64,000 bases of DNA, from assembly GCA_030686995.1 (NCBI GenBank), contig CM060698.1, positions 138,823,606 to 138,887,605 of the forward strand, written 5' to 3'. The position numbers and the translations under genes were made by a program. The notes beneath the pieces were generated by a model, which did no database searches, had not been told where the DNA came from, and saw nothing but the letters and a program-made list of their open reading frames with translations. The stretch comes from Artemisia argyi. Its lineage: Eukaryota > Streptophyta > Magnoliopsida > Asterales > Asteraceae. Of this stretch, positions 10,059-18,856 are shown piece by piece; position 1 is the first letter of the stretch; each line of letters begins with the position of its first letter.

Positions 10059-12629
10059 TTAGTCTACTAACCGTTGGTAAGTTGCTCCAGCATTCTTGAG
10101 ACCGAAGGGCATCTTGGTATAACAGTACGTGCCTTGCTCTGTGTAAAACGCTGTTTTCTCTTCGTCTTCCTCGGCCATCTGAACTTGGTGATATCCTTTG
10201 TAGGCATCTAGGAAACATTTGTATCTATAGCCTACCACCGACTCTATCTTCCAATCAATTTCCGGTAATGGATAGTAATCTTTCGGACATGAGGAATTGA
10301 GGTTTTTGAAGTCGATACACATCCTCCAACTTCCGTCACACTTTTTCACTAGAACCGGATTTGAGATCCATGTCGGATATTTGACGGGTCTGACTATTCC
10401 TGTCCTCAACCATTCTTCCACTTCTTTCATCACCACTTGATTCTTCTCTGCCGAAAGACTTCGCTTCTTTTGTGCCACCGGTGTGTCTGCCATATTGACG
10501 TTTAGCCGATGCTTTATCAACCATCTAGGCACTCCCGTCATATCTGATGGCTGCCATGCAAACACGTCTTTGTTTTTTCTTAACAGCTCAATAAGATTTC
10601 TACGACCTTCTTTGGAAAAATTCTTCCCGATGGTTACCAACTGTTCCGGATAGGCGGGGTTAACCAGGATTTCTTCGGTTGTTACTGTAACGTCCTCTCC
10701 GTCATTTATTTCCTGAGGTTCTTCTGATCGAGGTCCCTCGATCATTTGCTTTTCCTCTAACCTTCGGCACTCGGATATTATTGACGGACGAGTCCTTAAA
10801 GTTGCTATTCCCTTGGGAGTGGGAAATTTGATCATTGAGTGTATGGTGGATGGTACAGCCCTTATTTCCTTCAACCCTGTTCTTCCCAAGATCACATTAT
10901 ACGGTGAGGGGGAGTTAATGTCACAGAAGCTCATCATTGCTCTTCGGTACATGCCATGGTCACCGAAGCATACTTCTAACTCGATCTTCCCCAATGGTTT
11001 GCTTGTCTCACCGGAGAAACCCACTAGGGAAGTGGTGGTTTCTTTTAGCCTGTTTTGGATGTCATTGCTAAGATTGTTGAAACAATGTTCGTACATAACA
11101 TTCACCGCAGACCCTTCGTCTACATATATTCGCCGAACGAGATACCCACTTATGTCTCCTTCAATGATGAGGGGCTCAACGGATAGATCCTCCGTCATGA
11201 CAGGAGGGAAAATAATTGGAGCCTTCATCCACACTTCCTCATGGTTATAACTTCGTCGCTTTATCCCTCCGGAACATCTTATCATGTTAATCACTTTATC
11301 TTTTCCTTTGTCATAATTTCTCACCGGTTCCCTGTCTCTTCCGGTATCTCTCTGTTTCCATTCCTTTAACAAATGATCGAGTCTACCGGACTCCAATGCC
11401 ACTTCTAGTTGCTTCTTCAACTCTCGACAATGGTTGGTTAAGTGGCCAGCTTCTTTATGATATTCACAGAACTTACCCATGTTTTCACGCGAGGGTTTAC
11501 CGCCCGTGGGCCGAGGGGGCGGTAGGTTCAGATGACGTTCTGTGGCCAGTATCTCTCTCGGGGGTTTTGTGAGTGCGTTCAATCCAGGACGCTGCTGTCC
11601 TTCCCTGAAGGCTCCCACTGGTCTTCGATCTGGGCAATAATAATCATTTCGGTTCAAGTCTTTTCTTGGGGCCACATACGGGTGATATGCATCTTTGTGA
11701 CGAGGCTCATTCCTCCTTTCATTTCGATATTTATCATCTTTGAAGCTTCTCCTTCTGTTTGACTCAAACCCTTCCCCCCGGGGTAACTCCGTGTTCCGGT
11801 ACGCGTCTTCTGCCCTGATAAAATCATCCATCCTTGCAAACATTTCGGTTACCGTACGAGGTACCCTGTCCGAAAATTTCTTAGCCAAAGTTGGACACCT
11901 GTGAGCATTCATGAAAGCCGAGATGCGCATGATTTCCGGCACACCACTGATGTAGCTGGCTTCGTCGGTCCATCTTTCCTTAAAGTCCGCCAACGACTCA
12001 TGGACTCTTCTGACAATCTTGGTAATTTCCGTGGGGTCCTTTGTACATTTTCTTCGAAGGGCAAATCGTGTGGAAAATTGTTCTCTTAATTCATTCCAGC
12101 TGTTGATGCTGCCAGGTTCTAAACGCTCAAACCACCCTCCGGCCGCTCCGTCCAGGGTCTGTTGAAATATTAAACACCAAGTGGGCATCGGCCATTGCCC
12201 CTGGTTGGCTGCTCCAGTGAACTGGGTGAGATGATCATTCGGATCAGTGGATCCGTCATAAAACTTCATGTTTAGAGGCATTGTATATTTTTCCCTAGCA
12301 AACTCTACAATCCGGCTAGTAAATGGTGACCGTAATGCTTCTTTGAACGGTTTGCTTAAATCTTCATTCACTTCGACTACCCTTTCTCTTCGGACCTCAT
12401 TTCCATCATCCCCAAAATCCAAACGTATCGGCCTGAGCACATTTTCCCCCAGAGCATTATGCATCTTAATCAGGTCGGTCAGGGATGCCATTTGTCCGAG
12501 AATTAACTCTTGAAGGTTCGGGGAATTATTCAAGGGATTGTTTGTGTTGGTGTTTGAGTTGGTGTTTACTCCACTCCCTCCGGCCGATGTAATCGGGGTA
12601 TGGAAGGGTGGAGGAGGAGGATCAGTCAT
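10059..12629 (-). CDS. Tat gag-protease-RT N-terminal part, ended by an in-frame stop
   Basis: The first Met lies 46 bp from the 5' LTR, and 856 codons follow. Order: Pro-rich N-terminus; retrotransposon gag domain at about residues 85-235 (FYDGSTDPNDHL, WFERLEPGSINSW); basic region; CxxH-type motif FCEYHKEAGHLTNHC near residue 400; aspartic protease near residue 510 with IYVDEGSAVNVMY; RT from about residue 700 with RMCIDFKNLN, KDYYPLP and FGLKNAGATYQRL. The protease triad reads D-E-G instead of the common D-T/S-G; I do not know whether it is active. The frame stops at TAA 10059-10061 after RLVD, and the same frame resumes at once, so a single substitution separates this part from the rest of pol. 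In this lineage gag and pol often share one ORF. Confidence 0.92.
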   Translation of the reverse strand: MTDPPPPPFHTPITSAGGSGVNTNSNTNTNNPLNNSPNLQELILGQMASLTDLIKMHNALGENVLRPIRLDFGDDGNEVRRERVVEVNEDLSKPFKEALRSPFTSRIVEFAREKYTMPLNMKFYDGSTDPNDHLTQFTGAANQGQWPMPTWCLIFQQTLDGAAGGWFERLEPGSINSWNELREQFSTRFALRRKCTKDPTEITKIVRRVHESLADFKERWTDEASYISGVPEIMRISAFMNAHRCPTLAKKFSDRVPRTVTEMFARMDDFIRAEDAYRNTELPRGEGFESNRRRSFKDDKYRNERRNEPRHKDAYHPYVAPRKDLNRNDYYCPDRRPVGAFREGQQRPGLNALTKPPREILATERHLNLPPPRPTGGKPSRENMGKFCEYHKEAGHLTNHCRELKKQLEVALESGRLDHLLKEWKQRDTGRDREPVRNYDKGKDKVINMIRCSGGIKRRSYNHEEVWMKAPIIFPPVMTEDLSVEPLIIEGDISGYLVRRIYVDEGSAVNVMYEHCFNNLSNDIQNRLKETTTSLVGFSGETSKPLGKIELEVCFGDHGMYRRAMMSFCDINSPSPYNVILGRTGLKEIRAVPSTIHSMIKFPTPKGIATLRTRPSIISECRRLEEKQMIEGPRSEEPQEINDGEDVTVTTEEILVNPAYPEQLVTIGKNFSKEGRRNLIELLRKNKDVFAWQPSDMTGVPRWLIKHRLNVNMADTPVAQKKRSLSAEKNQVVMKEVEEWLRTGIVRPVKYPTWISNPVLVKKCDGSWRMCIDFKNLNSSCPKDYYPLPEIDWKIESVVGYRYKCFLDAYKGYHQVQMAEEDEEKTAFYTEQGTYCYTKMPFGLKNAGATYQRLVD

Positions 12630-12655
12630 CGTTCTTCGGTAGAATGAATAACGGG

Positions 12656-12673
12656 TCCCACGGATGGCGCCAA
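12656..12673 (-). other. Primer-binding site of the Tat element
   Basis: Just inside the 5' LTR, the minus strand reads TGGCGCCATCCGTGGGAC. The TGGCGCC start pairs with a tRNA 3' end and closely resembles primer sites of other Tat elements. I do not assign the tRNA with confidence. Confidence 0.7.
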
Positions 12674-12675
12674 TT

Positions 12676-13186
12676 TGTTAAGGTAAAATCTTGTGAGGAT
12701 GTACTTCTTGTATAAGACCTTCGGACAAGTATAGAGACCTGCACACAAGAAGCACACGTTAGGCTCGCCCCGGGAATGTACCCAGGACCAACCTCCGGTG
12801 TGAGAGTAAGTATGAATGATACGAATGGTAAGGGAGTAGTTAGGAGTAAATGCAATATGTGTGTGTTAGTTGTGTGACATAAATGAGGTGGGGGTATTTA
12901 TACTATCCCACCTCTTTACCTGCTTTACCTCGGGAAGGAGCAAACAGTGTTACACTGTACATAGTAGGTAGGTTGTCAGATCACGTGGGTAACACAATCC
13001 CTGAGAATCTGGGATGGCGGCGTGACCGCAATTAATGCTATTGTCCTTCGTGTAAAAGAGGAGTCCTCAGATAATACGATAGCTGTGTTTGACCCTCCGG
13101 CTTCTGGATGAGGATCCGAAGGGTTTGTTACCGGAGGCGGTAGAAAAGTCCGAAGGGTGTACAGCGTTCGGACACATACGCCAACA
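12676..13186 (-). repeat. 5' LTR of the Tat element (right on plus strand)
   Basis: 511 bp, TG...CA ends, TATAAATA box on the minus strand at plus positions 12895-12902, and TSD TCATC at 13187-13191. It drives the gag-pol transcript leftwards. Confidence 0.93.
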
Positions 13187-13289
13187 TCATCAAACATGAT
13201 TACCAACAACTTCTTTATGTTTTCATCATATGAGAATGTTTACATGTGTACATTGCTCAACCAATTTTTATTTTCCTCTTTCTTATCAG

Positions 13290-13506
13290 GATCCCATACC
13301 CCCCAAAGAATGCAGGGTTCTCGGTCTACCTATAATAGACGCAGCCGGGTCAGACAAACAAACAGGTATTGTCATTAGGAATGCATTACATATTTGTTGC
13401 ACACGAGAACTATTACAGTGCCCATTTATGGTTTATTAATTGTTTTGTGTCCCACAGATTCTTTGCGCACGCCTTCAGCCACTCTCAACACAATGGGCCG
13501 AGGTAG
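13290..13506 (+). pseudogene. Exon-like pieces of the unrecognised gene (right part)
   Basis: 13290-13365 lies between CTTATCAG and GTATTG. It joins in phase to 2658-2716 across the intron that now holds the Tat element and reads on as a basic segment (GSHTPQRMQGSRSTYNRRSR). 13458-13506 follows CCCACAG, joins in phase, and ends at TAG 13504-13506. The two joins are consistent with a real former transcript whose C-terminus is Arg/Gln/His-rich. No family is recognised. Confidence 0.45.
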
Positions 13507-14782
13507 TGACTGCAATCAATCAGTTACGCAAGCTTCTGTTTTAGGCAGTCAACATGTTGATTTCCTCCATTAGTGGATGCCATCGGGTCAATTAGTGTTT
13601 ATATATCGACGTGATTTATCTATATGTACGTGTTTACAAGCTTTGCCCGTGATCTCTAATACATGGTTGCGTTACTATATTACATGGAACTTTCTCTCTC
13701 TTTGTTGATTTCAGCTTTTACTACGGCACAAAGGTTGATGGCTTAGGTTTGATTATGGATTCTGTGTCTCTGTGTCACTATTTGCTGGGAAAGAGAAAAA
13801 TGAACGTACTTCACGTAATGCAGGTAGAAAAGTGTGATACCGTGATACAGAAAAATGAACCATATTCTAGATTGAATGCGATCTTCGGTAGGATACATAA
13901 AATTTCATTTAAATATATGTTTCAGGTTGCATCTGAAAGATTGATATCTAGCTTTGGGAAACATGCAAGGATGGAAACTATTGGATTTCAGCAACTGTGT
14001 TTTCAAATAGCCTGAAAGAAAAAAGTATCTATAGTTATGATCATGTTATTATCAGTTAAATAACAGGCAACAATGTTGATCTTATGCAATTGTGTCTGGA
14101 ATGAATCTTACTAACCCCCGTATCTTGGCAAACACCCCCGCCGCAACGCAGCGGGCTCCTACTCCTTGTTACTACTATGAATACTCGGTGATATTAAATC
14201 ACGGGCCAAACTAAGGTTATAAATAAAACAATATTTTTAAGATCGTTGTTAGTGTAGATACGTTTATATGAAGTGCTAGCTTGTAAAAGAAGACTTGTTT
14301 TATACAACTACGATCATATGTTTATTAGTTGTTCATAGAAGCGACAAAATTATAAGACGCTTGTCATGGCCATCTAACAATTTATAAAAAGTTATAGTAA
14401 AGGGGTATTTTAAACAATATGAAACGGGAGCTCGAAACATAGATTATGGCTCGAATAATTAACGAGCTCTTGTGTCCTGAAACATGTAGGTGATCTATGT
14501 ATTTTGGGATAAACCAGCCGAGCTTGACTTACACTTGAACTTGCATATGTATTTGAAACGGATTTGGTCGTTACATATAATTTGAATGCACATGTTCGAG
14601 CTATTCACGCCTCGAGCTAGTGTTATGAAGGCTCGTCAACTATGGTTTTCGAGCCAAGTTTGAGCTAAGCTCTGCTTTCGTTTGGTCCTACCAATATACT
14701 GTATAAGATTAGGCAAAAGCTTATTTTTTTTTACTTAGAATCGTAAAACAAAAGTAAAAGAAGAATAATCCTATATATTAGC
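13507..14782. other. Non-coding flank with a Helitron-3'-end-like hairpin
   Basis: An 88-codon open frame at 13749-14015 follows an AG-ended pyrimidine tract and may be another captured or degenerate exon; I cannot name it. At 14135-14155 the GC-rich CCCCCGCCGCAACGCAGCGGG can fold into a short hairpin and is followed by CTCCTACT, resembling a plant Helitron 3' end (hairpin, then CTAGT) with a changed last base. The rest to 14782 is AT-rich and shows nothing further. Confidence 0.35.
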
Positions 14783-14861
14783 TGTAAGTCTTCAATTGAC
14801 TAACAACACTGGTTACTAAAACGGATTACTTCGATCGAAAAGAAAACACACTTGCAGCCTA
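14783..14861 (-). repeat. Copia 3' LTR, outer fragment
   Basis: First 79 bp of the left LTR from TGTAAGTC. It ends in GCCTA, the target site duplicated by the Athila solo LTR. The LTR resumes at 26474. Confidence 0.9.
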
Positions 14862-14864
14862 TGG

Positions 14865-15472
14865 GCTAAAAGTTCTTTATAGATCCAACTTTTACCATAG
14901 AATCCATCAAGCAATATTATCCACTCATTTTTTTAATCAAAATAAAAAAATAAACTTTCACCTTTTTTTTAAAACTTAAATATTTCGCAAACCGTAAATC
15001 GTCAAGTTACAAAAAAAAATACCATCGCGACGAGAATTAAATTATCTTTCTATAGATATGCATTGTTATATACTTTCGACGAACTTTTTTTTCGATGAAC
15101 TTTTTTTTTCGCTCAGAAAAATCATATATGATTCGATTTTAACAAATCATATATGATTCTTACGAATCATATATGATTCTTAAGAAATCATTTATGATTC
15201 GTAAGAATCATATATGATTCGTAAGAATCGAATCATATATGATTCTTTCTGGGTGGAAACTAAAAAAAAAAATTCGTCGAAAGTATATAACAATGCATAT
15301 CTATAGAAAGATCATTTAATTTTCGTTGCGATGGTATTTTTTTGTAGCTTAAATATTTACCGTTTGCAAGATATGTTGTTTTGAAAAAAAAAAAGGTGAA
15401 AAATATAAATGGGTGAATATGATTGGTTGATTGGTTCTATGGCATGTATGAGTTCTTCATGGATCTCAACTC
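14865..15472. mobile_element. Foldback MITE at the LTR junction
   Basis: About 608 bp forming a long imperfect inverted repeat. The left arm from GCTAAAAG through GATCC, CCATAGAA, CACTCATTT, poly-T, ACCATCGCGACG and CTATAGATATGCATTG is mirrored in the right arm by CAATGCATATCTATAG, GTTGCGATGGTAT, poly-A, GGGTGAAT, TTCTATGG and GGATC. The centre repeats AATCATATATGATTC several times. It is flanked by ATGG (14861-14864, 15473-15476), a possible 4-bp target duplication. There is no coding capacity. The superfamily is uncertain because the target duplication is unusual. Confidence 0.75.
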
Positions 15473-17275
15473 ATGGTATGTGTTATTTTACACATACTTT
15501 TAGCCTTAATAAACGGACCAAAAGACCAAAAACCCGACAATAAATGCCAAATATTTGTTGTTTTGTGTTTTAGAAAGTGCAAGTACGGATATTAAAGAAA
15601 AGGACAAAAATCGTGAGAAAACGGACAAACATGAGCACGAGATTGGAAAGAGCGCAAAATTATGGGATCAATGATGATTTTATTTGGAGCATCGAGGCAA
15701 AAGAAAAAAAAAATGAAGTATTATCTTTTAATGCCAAGCGAGTGATGCCACTTCTCCTATTTAATTCAAAGCGCATTTTCAACATAATGAAAATAAAGAC
15801 ATGGCCCAAGTGAAGCATTGCTACTAATCAAAGTCCAGTCCATGCATCCAGGCCCATGAATTGAAGTTGAAAAGCCCAAGTGAAGCCCATTGCAATTCAA
15901 TTGTTGAAATAGAAGTGTGATATCTGCATATATGTGGCATTCTAGTAAATGACAAAATGAAAAAGAGATATATCATATTTAAGTGAGCCAGGCACGTATG
16001 AGAAGTGACGAATCAAAGTAAATTTCAAATGAATGAAGCAGCACTCCTCGTTGTTTGTGGTTATCTACGCAAGACCAACCAAGCCACAAGCCCAAGCTAA
16101 GCAGATCCATTCCAGCCCACAAATTTAATTGAATTGAAAAGGCCAAGGCCCAAGATGAAAGAAGATCAGGCCCAAGCAAATTTAATGAAAGAATGCTCAT
16201 ACTCTTTTTGCATGCATGTGACTAGCGATGACTGCTCCTACTCTTTTTGGAATTCGAATAAGACAAAGTGATGGAGATGCTTTGAAGCCATGCCACGTGA
16301 AGAAAGAATAAAAAGGAAATGAAGGCCAACAATTGTAATATTGCTTTGTTATCAACGCACGTGGACTTCACACTTCCAAAATAAATTATCATGAGGCACG
16401 TGAGCTGCTGCACTTCACCTCTGTCACACGTATTAACTCCTGCAACCAATCCAGGCTCGACATGTGTCATTTATGACGCATCAATGATGACCTGTTATGG
16501 AATATTCGAGATCCAATTGTATTGGGACAAAATTTAGGCTAAATTCATTGATAGGGAAGTCAATGATTGGCTATAAATTGCACCAGATCCAACGCCAAAA
16601 GAATCATTCTCTCCTCACTCATTATTACATCACACATATTTTCTTGGGATGTACTATATTGACGGGGGACAAGGGTGTCAGCCCTTTGTCTCCCTCTTTT
16701 GTCCCCCTTTTTTTTTCAGCGCAGCCCAGTTTTTGTCAGTTTCTGTTCCGTATTTTTGACAGTTTTAAGCGTTTGACATATTAAACTTTATATTTTTTGT
16801 TCCGCACTTTCAGGTTTATAGCTTTTTGATATAAACAAAATTATAAAAAAAAAAAAAAAAAAATCAAAAAAATAAAAAATAAAAATAAAAAAAATAGGGG
16901 GGGGGGGTTCATTATAAAATTATAGGGGGTTATTATAACCCATGCCATTTTCTTAGGAGTAGAATAAAGTAGCAGTTTTTTTTATGTAATATTTCTAGTT
17001 TTTGGCTTATTATGTATTATTTTTAGTTTGATGCTTATTAATTTTAGTTCTTATTGTAATAGATTTATTTTATTTTCAAAAACTTATTGTACCCAATTTA
17101 ATAAAAGTTTTATAAAGATTAATACTTTGGAGGTCACTTAGCTTATTACTCTTCTCATCTCTTTCTTTTATTTTCATTTTCTTTATTCTAAAATCTCTTT
17201 TAGCTTAATAGCTTTTTATAGCTATTTAGATTAGATTATTCAATAAGCATTTTTTTTATTTTTAGTTTTTAATCT

Positions 17276-18686
17276 TGATGAGGCGAAAAATGATCCGTTT
17301 TTAGGGGGTCATTTAAGCCCGAATCCGAATTTATTTGATCAAATATTGCCCTAAATCGTTCCTTTTGTGATTTTAGGTACTTAGAGAGTGAATTCTAGAA
17401 AAGAAGCTATTTTGGACGTTTTTGGAGCATAAAAGTGAAGAAAACGGCAAAGTCTCTATTTTCCATGCTGAGAACAGTGCATGACGGCGTCAAGACTAAA
17501 CTCCTGACGGCGTCAAACCACAAGAATAAAAATCCGTAGTTCATGAAGGCGTCAAGAGTTTGCATGACGGCGTCAAAGTACCAAGAATAAAATACCGTGG
17601 TTGATGACGGCGTCACACAGGCCGTCAGATGTAGATCAAGGCCGTCCGAGGAAGTATTTGGCGGCGAGATGACGGCGTCACACCATTGCTCTTGACGCCG
17701 TCACCTCGGTTTTCCTATATATAGTTTTCTAGTTTTTTCATTAAAAAATGAGAAGTTTTGGTGAAACCCTAAAGACGAATTTGGTGGAACTTTTACAGGT
17801 TTTTCAAGGGTTCCAAACCCTTGATACCTTGCATTGTAATTGAGATAAGTGTTCTTCTAATTCAATCAATATGTCTATGTGTTGGTTGTCTATATCTTGT
17901 TCTTGTCTCAATTCCATTATGCTAGGCTAGATCTCTTTTGTGTTTGCTTAGATCTAATGAAACCTAGGTATTGATTATGTGTTGATTACTTGTTTATTCT
18001 TGTCTTGGATGAATGATTTTATATGTTAGGCTTAAGAAAACTGGCAGATCTCCAAATGGTAACATGCTTGAACGTCTTAAGAAACATGAACCGAGGCGTA
18101 CTAGGTCTTTATTGGTTGTATTTAATGCATGAGCCACTGTTTACAATCCCTATAGTTGTGTTGGGTCATGGTGTAGGAGGAGATAAGAGCTCATAGAATT
18201 GGGGAGTTATGTATGCCACCCCATGAATGGTATTAAGGAATAAAATCCGTCATCCATGCAATTATAACAAGTAATTAATGTGTAAAAGATATCTAGGGAG
18301 TAGTGAAGTCTAAGTAAACACAATTTTCTCCAATAACTGCTCACAACCTTAGTTTAAATTAGTTTAATTTCATTTTTAGTATTTTATTTTGATTATATCT
18401 TAGTTTTGGGTTAGTTGAATAGCAACTAATTCCGCCCACTCTTTCAAAACCCGAGATTTTATTTGCTTTCTAAAAAAATATAAAAATACAAAAATAATCA
18501 TCCCTCACCTTTAGAACTAGTAATTAGGTTTTCTAATCCTAGCGACACTATTCCTAAGCTGAACGATCAATCCCCCGGTACTTGTCACTATACTATACTA
18601 CAACGATCAGGTACACTGCCTAGTGGGGGTTGTAAGCTTCTCGAGATCCCTCGAGAGGTAAAGCAAGGTGCGATTCCCACGCATCA
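17276..18686 (+). repeat. 5' LTR of RT-less element copy 1
   Basis: 1411 bp. The promoter region is at 17482-17724. The transcript would continue through the rest of the LTR into the primer site at 18693-18710. Confidence 0.93.
17482..17724 (+). promoter_or_regulatory. LTR promoter: array of TGACG-n-CGTCA palindromes and TATA box
   Basis: Perfect TGACGGCGTCA occurs at 17482, 17505, 17564, 17605 and 17670, and its complement TGACGCCGTCA at 17693. A variant TGAAGGCGTCA is at 17544. The TATA box CTATATATAG follows at 17715-17724. TGACG is the core of plant as-1/TGA-bZIP sites; binding here is inferred. The same arrangement is in the 3' LTR (TATA at 24320-24329) and in copy 2 (TATA at 37888-37897 and 44462-44471). 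Confidence 0.75.
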
Positions 18687-18692
18687 AGTTTT

Positions 18693-18710
18693 TGGCGCCG
18701 CAGCCCGGGG
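18693..18710 (+). other. Primer-binding site, tRNA-Asp-like, copy 1
   Basis: TGGCGCCGCAGCCCGGGG starts six bases past the 5' LTR. It resembles the complement of a plant tRNA-Asp 3' end, the primer usual in Athila elements, with a few mismatches. Confidence 0.75.
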
Positions 18711-18856
18711 AATAGTTATTGTCTAGGTTAGGATTTCTTTTTATTAGGTCTACTTACTAGATTCCTTTCTAGCAAGATTTTATTTTTATTTTTAGGTTTT
18801 CTTTAGTCTATCTTAATTCTTCGTGTCTTTGTTCGTAATCTTTACCATCCGACATC

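Larger units (their letters stand above)
2726..13186 (-). mobile_element. Tat-lineage Ty3/gypsy LTR retrotransposon, near-intact
   Basis: Two 511-bp LTRs (2726-3236 and 12676-13186) begin TGTTAAGG and end CCAACA, and are flanked by the 5-bp target duplication TCATC (2721-2725, 13187-13191). Comparing the LTRs by eye gives about 4 differences in 511 bp, so the insertion is recent. The coding order on the minus strand is gag, protease, RT, RNase H, integrase, which is Ty3/gypsy. Assignment to Tat rests on the CxxH-type gag motif, a second RNase H after the usual one, the long region between integrase and 3' LTR, and the antisense gene and tandem repeats in that region, all known features of the lineage. 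The element lies 4 bp inside the intron that follows the exon-like piece 2658-2716. Confidence 0.95.

Noticed and set aside
16630..16950. Retroposed insertion flanked by ATTTTCTT repeats with a poly-A stretch
   Set aside because: The direct repeats are short and imperfect, and the A-rich stretch is not at the end of the unit. Insufficient evidence.
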